A stretch of DNA of 64,000 bases from Microbacterium sp. ET2 (GTDB lineage Bacteria > Actinomycetota > Actinomycetes > Actinomycetales > Microbacteriaceae), in assembly GCF_030347395.1 (NCBI RefSeq), contig NZ_CP128170.1, forward strand, positions 310,001 through 374,000, read 5' to 3'. Positions 39,088-47,713 of this stretch are shown here, in pieces. The position numbers and the translations under genes were made by a program. Position 1 is the stretch's first letter, and the number at the start of each line of letters is the position of its first letter. The notes below the pieces were generated by a model. It had not been told where the DNA came from and ran no database searches. It saw only the letters and a program-made list of their open reading frames with translations.

Positions 39088-41124
39088 AAGAGGGCGGTCG
39101 GGGAGGACGACGACGGGCTCGGTGAGGAGCCGCGCGACCTCCTCCCGATCGCGTCGCAGGTCGGCGTCGGTCTGCCGATCCCCCGTCTCGTCCGGCGCGC
39201 GGTCCGCTCGGCGGTCGGGGAGGTCGGCCGGTTCATCTTCGGCCTCCGCCTCGAGCACGCGCGTGGTGGCGAGCTGCTGCGCGGCGAGCTCGGCGTAGAG
39301 TCCCCCCTCGGCCACGAGTCGGCTGTGCGTCCCCGACTCCACGATGCGCCCGGCCTCGATCACATGGATGACGTCGGCGGCGATCACCGTCGAGAGCCGG
39401 TGGGCGATCGAAAGGGTGGTGCGCCCCCGGGCGGCGGCGTCCAGCGCCTCCTGCACGACCCGTTCCGAGACGGTGTCGAGGGCTGAGGTCGCCTCGTCGA
39501 GGAGGAGGACGGGCGGGTCCTTCAGCAGCACGCGCGCGATGGCGATGCGCTGCTTCTCACCGCCTGACAGCCGATACCCCCGCTCCCCGACCACGGTGTC
39601 GTACCCGCGCTCGAATCCGGCGATGACATGGTGGATGTTCGCGGCGCGGCACGCCGCCTCCAGCTCGGCATCGGTCGCGTCGGGCTTGGCGTATCGCAGG
39701 TTCTGCCGGATGGTGGCGTGGAACAGGTACGTCTCCTGGGAGACGATCCCGATCCGGTCGATGATCGACTCCTGTGTGAGATGCCGCACGTCCTCTCCGG
39801 CGAAGAGTACGGCGCCGTCTCCTGCCTCGTAGAGGCGGGGGGTGAGGTAGAGCACCGTCGTCTTGCCCGCACCCGAGGGGCCGACGAAGGCGATGTGCTG
39901 CCCGGGCTCCGCCACGAACGAGATCCCGGCGAGCGTCGGACGTGTGTCGGGTGCCGCGTCGGGGTAGCGGAACACGACGTCGCGGAACTCGATCCGCCCG
40001 ACCGGTCCTGGTGCGTCGGCGACGTCGATCGCGTCGGGAGCGTCCTGGATCGCCGGCGTGAGGTCGAGGTACTCGAAGATGCGGGCGAACAGCGCGGCCG
40101 AGGTCTGCAGGTCCAACGCCACGCGCATGAGACCCATGAGCGGCATGAGCAGACGCGCCTGCACGGTGGTGAACGCCACGATCGTCCCCGCGGTGATGGC
40201 ATCGGCGCCGCCGGTCACCAGCAGTCCCGCCACGAGGTAGATGAGGGCCGGCACGCTGGACATGAGCACCTGGACGACGGCGAAGAAGCCTTGACCGCTC
40301 ATCGCGCGACGGACCTGCAGGCGCACCTGGTTGACGTTCTCGTCGGCGTACCGGGCCGACTCCGTGCGCTGTCGGTTGAAGGACTTCGACAGCAGGATGC
40401 CCGAGACGCTCAGCGTCTCCTGCGTGATGGAGGTCAGCTCCGACAGCGACTCCTGGGTCTCTCCGGCGATCCGCGCGCGCACCTGCCCGACCCGGCGCTG
40501 CACGATGACGAGGAACGGCATCATGATCACCGCGATGATCGTGAGCCGCCAGTCGATGATGATCATCGCGACGAGCGAGGCGATGACGGTGACGACGTTG
40601 CCGAGGATGCTCGTCACGGTGTTGGTGAGCACCCCCGACACGCCGCCGACGTCGTTCTGCAGGCGGGATTGGATGACACCCGTCTTCGTCCGGGTGAAGA
40701 ACGCGAGCTCCATCGCCTGGAGGTGGTCGAAGAGGCGCACCCGCAGATCGCCGGTGACCCGGTTACCCACGGTCGAAGTCAACCACGTCTGGACGACGCC
40801 GAGCACGGCGGAGAGCAGGAACAGGCCGATCATGATGGCGACGAGCCGAGCGAGGAGGGGGATGTCGGGCGATCCCCCGTCGACGGGGAACAGGGCGTCG
40901 TCGAAGATCCGCTGCACCAGCAGCGGCGGGATGACCGCGACGCCGGCGCCGACGACGACGAGGATGCCCGTCAGGGTGATCCTCCCGAGGTACGGCCGGA
41001 AGAGGGCCACGACGCGGCGGCCCAGGTTCGGGATCTTCGGCGCCTCGGCGTTCAGTCGGCGCTGCGCCTCGATGTCGACCGGCCGGAAGCCGCCGGGAGC
41101 TCCCCCACCGCCACCACCGCGCAT
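39082..41124 (-). CDS. ABC transporter, fused permease/ATPase (multidrug/lipid type)
   Basis: 680 residues: Gly-rich N-terminus, a six-helix exporter membrane domain (about 50-355), then an ATPase with Walker A GPSGAGKTT, Q-loop, signature LSGGEKQR and Walker B VLLLDEATSALD, ending in an acidic Arg/Asp-rich tail. Homodimeric or heterodimeric exporter; substrate unknown. I chose the ATG at 41124 because GAAGG lies five bases upstream; a GTG at 41130 adds two residues. Frames upstream of that are not coding. Confidence 0.92.
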   Translation of the reverse strand: MRGGGGGGAPGGFRPVDIEAQRRLNAEAPKIPNLGRRVVALFRPYLGRITLTGILVVVGAGVAVIPPLLVQRIFDDALFPVDGGSPDIPLLARLVAIMIGLFLLSAVLGVVQTWLTSTVGNRVTGDLRVRLFDHLQAMELAFFTRTKTGVIQSRLQNDVGGVSGVLTNTVTSILGNVVTVIASLVAMIIIDWRLTIIAVIMMPFLVIVQRRVGQVRARIAGETQESLSELTSITQETLSVSGILLSKSFNRQRTESARYADENVNQVRLQVRRAMSGQGFFAVVQVLMSSVPALIYLVAGLLVTGGADAITAGTIVAFTTVQARLLMPLMGLMRVALDLQTSAALFARIFEYLDLTPAIQDAPDAIDVADAPGPVGRIEFRDVVFRYPDAAPDTRPTLAGISFVAEPGQHIAFVGPSGAGKTTVLYLTPRLYEAGDGAVLFAGEDVRHLTQESIIDRIGIVSQETYLFHATIRQNLRYAKPDATDAELEAACRAANIHHVIAGFERGYDTVVGERGYRLSGGEKQRIAIARVLLKDPPVLLLDEATSALDTVSERVVQEALDAAARGRTTLSIAHRLSTVIAADVIHVIEAGRIVESGTHSRLVAEGGLYAELAAQQLATTRVLEAEAEDEPADLPDRRADRAPDETGDRQTDADLRRDREEVARLLTEPVVVLPDRPLP

Positions 41125-41168
41125 ACTCACCTTCGCCAGCCTACTGACGCCCACCCCCACCGGATCGG

Positions 41169-41174
41169 TAGGGT
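41169..41174 (+). promoter_or_regulatory. -10 hexamer TAGGGT, leaderless-type promoter
   Basis: TAGGGT ends seven bases before the ATG at 41182, with no Shine-Dalgarno sequence. Confidence 0.5.
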
Positions 41175-41181
41175 GTGACCT

Positions 41182-41391
41182 ATGAGCGAGACCACTCCGG
41201 AACAGCCCGCACGCGACGGTGAGGACCTCGCCGAGATCCGCGCCGAGATCGACGAGCTGAAGGCCGTGCCGGAGGAGGAGCTGGTCTCCCCGACCCCCGC
41301 GGCCCTGCTCGCCGCCGAGCCCGAGCCCGAGCCCACCGACCCGATCGGGTCGGCGGACGACGACGACACGGAGCCGACCACCGAGCACTGA
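41182..41391 (+). CDS. Small acidic protein of unknown function
   Basis: 69 residues, strongly acidic and Pro/Glu/Thr rich (EPEPEPTDP, DDDDTEP), with no membrane segment or cysteine. Probably disordered. A probable -10 lies seven bases before the ATG and the codon usage is normal for the window, so it is likely real. Divergent from the ABC exporter and 140 bases upstream of the MFS gene. Confidence 0.6.
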   Translation: MSETTPEQPARDGEDLAEIRAEIDELKAVPEEELVSPTPAALLAAEPEPEPTDPIGSADDDDTEPTTEH

Positions 41392-41411
41392 CCGTCGGAT
41401 TCGAACGGATT

Positions 41412-41493
41412 CACCTCCGAGGGGAATGCCCTGTCGGAGGTGGCGGTTAGCTTCAGACAGTTCTCACGGATGACGGGTGCACCCGCGTCATCC
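41412..41493 (+). promoter_or_regulatory. Two inverted repeats in the MFS gene leader
   Basis: An inverted repeat CACCTCCGA/TCGGAGGTG (41412-41420 and 41434-41442) is followed by a second hairpin (41468-41493) around a GGGTGCACCC palindrome with GGATGAC/GTCATCC outer arms. Either may be a terminator for the small gene or an operator for the efflux gene. Confidence 0.45.
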
Positions 41494-41532
41494 GTCATCC
41501 TTCGCCTTCTTCCGCCCGCCCTGAGGAGCCCC

Positions 41533-43050
41533 GTGGCAGCCACCGACACCATCCCCACCGCCGGCGCCGTCCGCGACTCCGCGCCACCCGCCACGCTCAG
41601 CCCCATCGAGAGCCGCATCATCTGGCTCCTGCTGGCCGCCGCCTTCGTCGCGATCCTGAACGAGACCACGATGGGCATCGCGATCCCGCGTCTCATCGTC
41701 GACCTCGGCATCACCGCCGTCGCCGCGCAGTGGCTCACGACCGCCTTCATGCTGACGATGGCCGTCGTCATCCCCATCACCGGCTTCCTCCTGCGCCGAT
41801 TCACGACTCGACAGATGTTCATCGCCGCGATGACCCTGTTCTCGCTCGGCACGCTCATCGCGTTCCTGGCCCCCGGCTTCCCGATGCTCCTGGTCGCACG
41901 CGTCGTACAGGCGTCGGGAACGGCGATCATGATGCCGCTGCTCATGACGACGATCATGAACGTCGTCCCGCCGCAGTCCCGCGGACGCATGATGGGGCGC
42001 GTCAGCATCGTCATCTCGCTCGCCCCGGCCATCGGCCCGTCGCTGTCGGGCTTCCTCATCGACACCGTCGGCTGGCGTTGGAACTTCGGCGTGGTCCTCC
42101 CGATCGCCCTGGTCGCCCTCGCTGTCGGCGCGATCTGGATCCGCAACCTCGGCGAGACCACGCGCGCCCCGATCGACGTGCTCTCCGTCATCCTCTCCGC
42201 CCTCGGTTTCGGCGGCCTGGTCTACGGCCTGAGCCAGATCGGCGGCGCCGCGGAGGCACACGGCGGCACCGCCGCCGAGGCGGCTACGGCGTCCACCACC
42301 GCGACCGTCTCCCTCATCGTGGCGTTCTCGGTCGGCGTGGTGGCCCTTGCGCTCTTCGCGTGGCGGCAGATCCGGCTGCAGCGCACCGACGACGCCCTCC
42401 TCGATCTGCGGGTGTTCACCTTCCGCAACTTCAGCTTCGCCACCGGTCACATGACGCTCCTCTCGGCGGCGTTCTTCGGCATCATCACGGTGCTGCCGCT
42501 CTACGCGCAGAACGTAGTCGGGCTCGACCCGTTCATGTCAGGCCTCATCGTCCTCCCGGGCGCCCTGGCGATGGGCCTGGCCGGACCCATCGTGGGGCGC
42601 ATCTACGATCGGCACGGCACCCGCGTACTCCTCGTCCCCGGCACCGTCATCGCCGTCGGCATGCTGTGGGTCTTCACGACCTTCACCGCGACGACGCCGA
42701 TCTGGGCCATCGCCGTGGGCCAGACCGCGCTGTCGATCGGACTGGCGCTGTCGTTCACTCCGCTGTTCACCGCATCGCTGGCCTCCCTCGACCGGAAGTA
42801 CTACTCCTACGGCTCTGCCGTGGTCGGGACGGTGCAGCAGGTCGCCGGAGCTGCCGGCATCGCCCTGTTCATCACGGTGATGTCCGGCGTCCAGTCCGCC
42901 GCGGAGGCGACCGGGGCCTCCGACGCGGGCGCGCAGGGTGCTCACGCAGCCTTCCTCCTCGCGGCGATCGTGTCGCTGCCGCTGCTGTTCAGCGCGTTCC
43001 TGGTGCGCAAGCCCGCCGACGAGAGGCTGCCACTGCCCGCTCCGCACTGA
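41533..43050 (+). CDS. MFS multidrug efflux transporter, DHA2 (14-helix) family
   Basis: 505 residues with about 14 membrane helices. Family features: the early LNETTMGIAIPRL segment (helix 1, as in EmrB/LmrB), the WLTTAFMLTMAVVIPITGFLLRRF region, and motif C-like PAIGPSLSGFLID in helix 5. A proton-driven drug exporter; substrate not predictable. The GTG at 41533 has GAGGAG four bases upstream; an ATG at 41440 would add 31 residues and lacks such a site. Confidence 0.9.
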   Translation: MAATDTIPTAGAVRDSAPPATLSPIESRIIWLLLAAAFVAILNETTMGIAIPRLIVDLGITAVAAQWLTTAFMLTMAVVIPITGFLLRRFTTRQMFIAAMTLFSLGTLIAFLAPGFPMLLVARVVQASGTAIMMPLLMTTIMNVVPPQSRGRMMGRVSIVISLAPAIGPSLSGFLIDTVGWRWNFGVVLPIALVALAVGAIWIRNLGETTRAPIDVLSVILSALGFGGLVYGLSQIGGAAEAHGGTAAEAATASTTATVSLIVAFSVGVVALALFAWRQIRLQRTDDALLDLRVFTFRNFSFATGHMTLLSAAFFGIITVLPLYAQNVVGLDPFMSGLIVLPGALAMGLAGPIVGRIYDRHGTRVLLVPGTVIAVGMLWVFTTFTATTPIWAIAVGQTALSIGLALSFTPLFTASLASLDRKYYSYGSAVVGTVQQVAGAAGIALFITVMSGVQSAAEATGASDAGAQGAHAAFLLAAIVSLPLLFSAFLVRKPADERLPLPAPH

Positions 43051-43139
43051 GGCCTAGCCGTCGAGGGCGGCCGGGGCAAGCCCGGGCGCGGAGGCGACCG
43101 ACCGACCTAGCGTGGGAGCAACCCACGAAAGGAAGTGTC

Positions 43140-43688
43140 ATGGCCGATCTGGACGGCAAGACCGTCGCGTTCCTCCTCACCGACGGTTACGAGGACAGTG
43201 AGTTGACCAGTCCCTGGCAGGCGGTGACCGACGCCGGTGCTCAGGCGCAGCTGGTCTCGCCCGCATCGGGCAGCGTGACCGGCAAGAAGGGACACGAGCA
43301 GGCGGTCGACATGTCTGCCGCTGATGCCGACGCGGCGTCCTACGATGCGCTCGTCCTGCCCGGCGGCGTCGTGAACGCCGATCACCTGCGGATGGATGAC
43401 GCGTCGGTGGCCTTCGCGCGCGCCTTCTTCTCGCAGCACAAGCCGGTCGGCGTCATCTGCCACGGCGCCTGGATCCTCATCGAAGCGGGCGCCGTCGACG
43501 GCCGAACCCTCACGAGCTACCCGAGCCTGAAGACCGATCTGACCAATGCCGGTGCCCGCTGGGTGGACGAGGAGGTCGTCGTCGACCAGGGCTTGGTGTC
43601 CAGCCGCACACCGGATGATCTGCCGGCCTTCAACGCGAAGGTGGTCGAGGAGATCGCCGAGGGAACTCACGCCGGCCAGACGATCTGA
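43140..43688 (+). CDS. DJ-1/PfpI-family protein (protease I / deglycase-like)
   Basis: 182 residues. Nucleophile elbow GVICHGAW with Cys near residue 103, the upstream acid in TDGYEDSEL (Glu18 region), and LVLPGGVVNAD. This is the PfpI/YhbO subgroup, linked to repair or detoxification of glyoxal-modified molecules and to general stress. A GAAAGGAAG ribosome-binding site lies about three bases upstream of the ATG. Confidence 0.9.
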   Translation: MADLDGKTVAFLLTDGYEDSELTSPWQAVTDAGAQAQLVSPASGSVTGKKGHEQAVDMSAADADAASYDALVLPGGVVNADHLRMDDASVAFARAFFSQHKPVGVICHGAWILIEAGAVDGRTLTSYPSLKTDLTNAGARWVDEEVVVDQGLVSSRTPDDLPAFNAKVVEEIAEGTHAGQTI

Positions 43689-43724
43689 CCGGCGCGCGGG
43701 GGTGGTGAGGCGGAGCCTGAGCGA

Positions 43725-43865
43725 TCAGACGCCGCAGGCGCCGCCCCCGCAGCACGACCCCGCTAAGCTCGGCTCACCCAGGAGGTTCTCACCCGGGACG
43801 AGGGGCTTGGCGTCCTCGACGCTCTGCGCGGTGGGGATCTCGGTGGCGGAGGTGTGAGCAGTCAT
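43725..43865 (-). CDS. 46-residue mini-protein with a Cys-rich C-terminal tail
   Basis: The reading frame begins MTAHTSATEIPTAQSVEDAK and ends with a Gly/Cys tail holding Cys38, Cys39 and Cys44 separated by glycines. It follows the Fpg/Nei gene on the same strand by 41 bases, so it may be cotranscribed. The tail resembles a metal-binding or modified-peptide tail, but I recognise no family. A GGAGGG ribosome-binding site lies just upstream of the ATG, which supports the start. Confidence 0.6.
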   Translation of the reverse strand: MTAHTSATEIPTAQSVEDAKPLVPGENLLGEPSLAGSCCGGGACGV

Positions 43866-43906
43866 CCCTCCATGCTAATCCGATCCCCGGAGCTCGGACG
43901 CTCGAC

Positions 43907-44755
43907 TCAGTCGATGGAGCCCTGACAGACCGGGCAGTACTGCGCCGCGCCCTTCGATCCCGGCACGTCCTCCACGATGCCCCCGCAGACCGGACAGGCC
44001 TCGCCCGTCCGCCCGTGCACCCTCATCGACGCGGCCTTGGCCTGCTTCATGCGCGGCAGTGGGATGCTGCGTCGTGCGCGGACCGCCTCGGAGAGCTCGT
44101 CGCGGATCGCCTCGAACAGCACCTCGCGCTCGGTGTCGTCGAGGGCGGCCGCATGGGTCGTCGGGGCGATCTTCGCGCGATGCAGGATCTCGTCGGAGTA
44201 GGCGTTGCCGATGCCGGAGATGCTCTCCTGCTCCTGCAGGAGGGCTTTGGGCTGTTTGCGCCGGCCGACGGTGATCCTGTCGAAGTCGGCCCGTGTGTAG
44301 GTCGGCGACATCGGGTCGGGTCCGAGCTTCTTCACCGCCGGCACGTCCTGGGGGTGATCGACGAGCGACAGAGCGAGGGAGAGCCACTCGCCGGCGTCGG
44401 TGAACTCCAGAGCGGTGCGGTCGTCGAGGTCGAGCGTGGCGATCACCGCGGCCGGAGGTGACGAGGGATCCGGCGGCTCGACGGTGTCGCCGTCGCCTCG
44501 CTCCCCCTCCACGCGATGCCGGACCCACCCGGCGCGACCGAGGGTGACGACGAGGTCTCCCCGATCGGTGTCGACGTCGAGGTGCTTGCCGAAGCGGGTG
44601 ACGCCGGTGATCGTCGCGCCGATGAGCCCCTCCGCCGGCCGGTCCCGGGTCTTCCACGAGCGGAATTCACCCACGTCCACACCGATGATCCGGCGATGGG
44701 TCACCGCGTCGTCGAGAACGTCGGCGAGAACCTGCACTTCGGGCGACTCGGGCAT
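43907..44755 (-). CDS. Fpg/Nei-family DNA glycosylase
   Basis: 282 residues. The mature N-terminus is PESPEVQVL, with the catalytic Pro2 and Glu3 retained although the usual PELPEV is altered. The helix-two-turn-helix region (QESISGIGNAYSDEILHRAKI) and a C-terminal zinc finger with CPVCGG and YCPVCQG are intact. It removes oxidised bases and nicks the strand. The actinobacterial subgroup is closer to Nei than to classic Fpg, so the exact damage specificity is open. Confidence 0.9.
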   Translation of the reverse strand: MPESPEVQVLADVLDDAVTHRRIIGVDVGEFRSWKTRDRPAEGLIGATITGVTRFGKHLDVDTDRGDLVVTLGRAGWVRHRVEGERGDGDTVEPPDPSSPPAAVIATLDLDDRTALEFTDAGEWLSLALSLVDHPQDVPAVKKLGPDPMSPTYTRADFDRITVGRRKQPKALLQEQESISGIGNAYSDEILHRAKIAPTTHAAALDDTEREVLFEAIRDELSEAVRARRSIPLPRMKQAKAASMRVHGRTGEACPVCGGIVEDVPGSKGAAQYCPVCQGSID

Positions 44756-44800
44756 GCGGTCATCCTTTCATCGACGGCCGCGATGCGGCATCCGCGTGTC

Positions 44801-44806
44801 TACAAT
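44801..44806 (+). promoter_or_regulatory. -10 hexamer TACAAT, leaderless-type promoter
   Basis: TACAAT ends six bases before the ATG at 44813, without a Shine-Dalgarno sequence. Confidence 0.55.
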
Positions 44807-44812
44807 CGCCGG

Positions 44813-45175
44813 ATGACGACCGCGACGATCTGGTGTCGGAGCAGAAGCGCGGGGGCCGTCTGCACCCGGCCCGCCGGTCACCCGGGCCTTCACAACCGTG
44901 TCGGCACCGGGAGGATGTGGTCGAACGCGCAAGCCGATGCCCCGCGCTGTTCAGGAAGCGGCAGGCGCGCGTCCGCCGCCCCTTCGCTGCCGGGCGGGTT
45001 CCCGAACGGCAAGGCGGTGTGTCCGGTCTGCTGGGGGTTCGTCGCACTCGAGGGCGGCGCGCTCTGCGACCATGACGCGTACACCCGACCGGCCGACGAC
45101 GACGACGCCGCAGATCGCGCCGCATGGTTCAACGCGTACGGCTGGTCCGACGGGGACGCGGAGTCGTCGATCTAG
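44813..45175 (+). CDS. Hypothetical Cys/His-rich protein
   Basis: 120 residues, no recognised family. The N-terminus has a zinc-finger-like pattern (WCRSRSAGAVCTRPAGHPGLH: two Cys then two His). Later Cys residues appear in GKAVCPVCWGF and LCDHDA, another possible metal site. It ends in an acidic tail. The gene is divergent from the Fpg/Nei gene and overlaps the stop of the next, convergent gene by four bases. Confidence 0.7.
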   Translation: MTTATIWCRSRSAGAVCTRPAGHPGLHNRVGTGRMWSNAQADAPRCSGSGRRASAAPSLPGGFPNGKAVCPVCWGFVALEGGALCDHDAYTRPADDDDAADRAAWFNAYGWSDGDAESSI

Positions 45176-45501
45176 AACTCCTCGCCCCAGTTCAGCCCCT
45201 CACCCGAATCGGAGGCAACCCGCATCACAGGTCGCTGCTCTCGTGTCAGGGACTGCAGCTGCGCCACGACATCGGGTGCCGAGAGCTCTGCCCCGGACAG
45301 CGGGGCGTCCTTCACCACGATCTGGCTCGCGGGTCCCACCAGGAACGTCGCTCCGACCGTGGAGCCGTCGGGCTCGCGGACCGGGATCTCGACGATGTGT
45401 GCGGCGTGGGCGGCGCCGAGGGACTCGCTGTATTCGAGGAGGGCTGTGGCGAGGTCATCCCCCGTCAGGAACTCGCTCCCGGCGTAGACGACGACTTTCA
45501 T
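45172..45501 (-). CDS. Hypothetical protein, Rossmann-like small domain
   Basis: 109 residues. Starts with MKVVVYAGSEFLTGDDLATA, which looks like a beta-loop-alpha start, and ends in a short acidic tail. It has no cysteine, signal peptide or membrane segment. I do not recognise the family. It is convergent with the Cys/His-rich gene and shares its stop region. Confidence 0.6.
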   Translation of the reverse strand: MKVVVYAGSEFLTGDDLATALLEYSESLGAAHAAHIVEIPVREPDGSTVGATFLVGPASQIVVKDAPLSGAELSAPDVVAQLQSLTREQRPVMRVASDSGEGLNWGEEF

Positions 45502-45546
45502 GTCTCTTGTCTACTCCGCGGGAAAAGCCTGAGGGGCCCCCTTGCA

Positions 45547-45585
45547 AACCCGGCGCCGGCGAGGTACTCGTGCCGGCGACGGGTT
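45547..45585. terminator. Strong hairpin after the hydrolase-like gene
   Basis: Nested arms AACCC (45547-45551)/GGGTT (45581-45585) and CGCCGGC (45554-45560)/GCCGGCG (45572-45578) lie 43 bases past the stop of the leftward gene. Probably ends that transcript. Confidence 0.6.
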
Positions 45586-45627
45586 CGTGCGGCGTGCGGA
45601 AGTGCGTCGGCAGCAGCGGCGGGGCGG

Positions 45628-46191
45628 TCAGTCCCAGTCGAGGTACTCCTCGATGAACAGCGCCGTCTCGATCGGATGCGACATCGGGAAGAGGTGATCG
45701 CCCGAAACCGTCCGGACCGTCGCCCGGTCGGCGGCCGACGTCTGGAGACGCGCACCGTTCTCGGGCGGGGTCTCGGCGTCATCCGTCCCCTGGATGATCA
45801 GGACCGGAATGCCGGGTGCGAGCGGAAGATCGGCGTCCTCGGCGCCCAGGAGCAGCAGTCCATCGACTCGCGCGGTGTGCTCAGCCGCCACCGCCCGGGC
45901 GACGGTGCCCCCGGGGCCGTGTCCACCGACCCAGGTATCGTCGAGACCCACGTGATCGAGGACGGCCATGACGTCCGCGACACGCTCGGCGACACTCGCG
46001 TCGCCGCCGGCAGGCTCATCGATGCGGATGACGCGGAACCCGGCCTCCTCGGCGAGATAGTGCGCGATGGCGCCCAGCGCGTCGCCCTCGAGGCTGTGTT
46101 CGGGAATGAGGACGAGCGAGACCGGTCCTTCGCCCTCGTCGATGAACGGGATGACGCGCGCGTCGCGCGTGACGCTCTGCAGGTCGGGCAT
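45628..46191 (-). CDS. Alpha/beta hydrolase-fold protein lacking the nucleophile
   Basis: 187 residues with the pattern of a compact alpha/beta hydrolase: an early SLVLIPEHS strand, RVIRIDEPAGG, an elbow at residues 90-94, the acid region IIQGTDDAE near 135 and a His in GDHLFPMSHP near 165. At the elbow the sequence is G-H-G-P-G, so the expected Ser (or Cys/Asp) at residue 92 is Gly. It may be a non-enzymatic relative or a different type of enzyme. It follows the sigma/anti-sigma genes in the same direction with a 72-base gap. Confidence 0.75.
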   Translation of the reverse strand: MPDLQSVTRDARVIPFIDEGEGPVSLVLIPEHSLEGDALGAIAHYLAEEAGFRVIRIDEPAGGDASVAERVADVMAVLDHVGLDDTWVGGHGPGGTVARAVAAEHTARVDGLLLLGAEDADLPLAPGIPVLIIQGTDDAETPPENGARLQTSAADRATVRTVSGDHLFPMSHPIETALFIEEYLDWD

Positions 46192-46263
46192 CAGGATCCT
46201 CTCGAGTCGGGCGGCGGGCGCTGGGCGCCGGACAATGCCTCGAGGAGCCTACCCGGTGGTGCG

Positions 46264-46977
46264 TCAGGCCTCGGGCAGGTCTGCTTGCGCGAGGATCGAT
46301 CGATCCTCCGCGCGCACCTCGAGACGCACGGCCTCGGTGCGCATCAGGGCGGCATTGAGGCGACATTCGATCGGCACCTCCGAGCCGAGCATCGCCCCCG
46401 CGGAGTACTCCACCCCCGATTCGTCGATCAGGACGACCTCGTAGGTCGCTCCGACGTCGAGCCCCGTGGCTTCGACCACCGTCTCGGTCCCCCAGGTGTG
46501 CGCCACGAGGTCCGCCTCGATCTCGACGTCATCGGGGACGCCGTCGAGAGCGACCGGTTCGATCGCGCCGAGAGTGCCGGGCGGTCCCGACGGCGTCGTC
46601 ACCGCCGGGTCGGGCCAGGAGACGCCGATGGCGATCCCGACGACCAGGCACGCCGCGGCCACGATCGGGGCGAGCCACCGACGCGAGCGCCGGGCCGGCG
46701 CGGCGGTCACCGTCGACCGCATACCCCGCGACTCGGTCTCGGCGTCGACGGCACGGAGGATGCGGTCACCGAGCGCGTCGATATCGCGTGGGGGCGTCCA
46801 GGTGACATCTCCCTCGCGGAGCCGATTCGACAACGTTGCCAGCTCGCGGAACTCGTCCTCCACGTCGGGACGACGTCGCCGCAGCGCCTCCCACTCCTCG
46901 ACTTCGCCCGGCGTCAGTTCGCCGGCGAGGGCTGCCGCCATCAGCTCGGCGATGCGGTCATCGGGGGTGCGCATCAT
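46264..46977 (-). CDS. Anti-sigma factor, RskA-like
   Basis: 237 residues: N-terminal anti-sigma helical domain (about 1-75; ELMAAALAGELTPGEVEEWE), a basic stop-transfer and one membrane helix near 97-118, and an extracytoplasmic RskA-type beta domain (DVGATYEVVLIDESGVEYSAGAML). No HxxxCxxC zinc motif, so it is not a ZAS-type redox sensor. The ATG at 46977 overlaps the sigma factor stop (ATGATG) and has a GGAGGA ribosome-binding site. It should hold the ECF sigma at the membrane until released by a surface signal. Confidence 0.88.
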   Translation of the reverse strand: MMRTPDDRIAELMAAALAGELTPGEVEEWEALRRRRPDVEDEFRELATLSNRLREGDVTWTPPRDIDALGDRILRAVDAETESRGMRSTVTAAPARRSRRWLAPIVAAACLVVGIAIGVSWPDPAVTTPSGPPGTLGAIEPVALDGVPDDVEIEADLVAHTWGTETVVEATGLDVGATYEVVLIDESGVEYSAGAMLGSEVPIECRLNAALMRTEAVRLEVRAEDRSILAQADLPEA

Positions 46978-47522
46978 TCCTCCTCCGTTCCCTGGAGATG
47001 TCTGCGAAGGGCCCTGAGCCCGTGAAACGCCCGCGTCCGCCACGTGGCCACGGGGATGCCGGTGGCGTCTGCGAGCTCCTGATAGCTGCGCCCCTCGACG
47101 TGCACCGCCACGACGACCGTACGATGCGCGTCACTGAGAGCCGCCAGGCCTTCGATGATGCCAAGCCTCTCCAGGGGGTCGATGGCGTCGGCCATCCGTG
47201 TCTCCAGCTCTGCGTCGTCGCCGATGCGCGGCAGGCGTGCACGGGCCCGGAGTGCGTCCACGATGACGTTCCGGGCTATCGCGAACAGCCAGGTGCGCTC
47301 GGTCGCCCGGGCCGCGTCGAAGCGGTCACGGGACCGCCATGCGCGCAGGAACGTCTCCTGTACGCAGTCCTCGGCGAGTGGACGGTCGCGGAGGGCGTTG
47401 ACGGCATAACCCAGGAGAGCGTTGCCGTTCTCGGCGAAGGCCCGTCGAACGTCGAAGTCCTCCGGTGGGCGCGGGTCCGAGATCATCCTCTCCCCCTCGC
47501 CCCGTCGTGCGGTGATTCCCAC
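46974..47522 (-). CDS. RNA polymerase ECF sigma factor (SigK-like group)
   Basis: 182 residues with region 2 (RPLAEDCVQETFLRAWRSR, then FDAARATERTWLFAIARNVIVD) and region 4 (LSDAHRTVVVAVHVEGRSYQELADATGIPVATWRTRAFHGL). It directs transcription under its anti-sigma partner, encoded immediately downstream. The GTG at 47522 has GAGGAG five bases upstream and a TAGCCT -10 just before that; an ATG at 47486, after GAGGGGGAGAGG, would shorten it to 170 residues. The divergent CHRD/sortase pair is the likely target or signal source. Confidence 0.9.
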   Translation of the reverse strand: MGITARRGEGERMISDPRPPEDFDVRRAFAENGNALLGYAVNALRDRPLAEDCVQETFLRAWRSRDRFDAARATERTWLFAIARNVIVDALRARARLPRIGDDAELETRMADAIDPLERLGIIEGLAALSDAHRTVVVAVHVEGRSYQELADATGIPVATWRTRAFHGLRALRRHLQGTEEE

Positions 47523-47713
47523 ACCATCTCCTCACAGGCTAGTGATCGCCCGGGCGCCGGAACGGCCTCGCGATCATCAGGTGTTACCGCCCGCGGCGTC
47601 CATCCGTTCATCGAGAAAGAAAAATCTGCGCGCCGATGAACGCACGCCCTTCGCGCCTCGTAGACCCCGACAACGGATGCGACCGGCGCGTCCAGATCGG
47701 AAGGTTCGAGGAA

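Noticed and set aside
41124-41388. Longer ABC exporter start at 41388
   Set aside because: The added segment overlaps the small acidic gene in antisense; GAAGG before the ATG at 41124 gives a better start.
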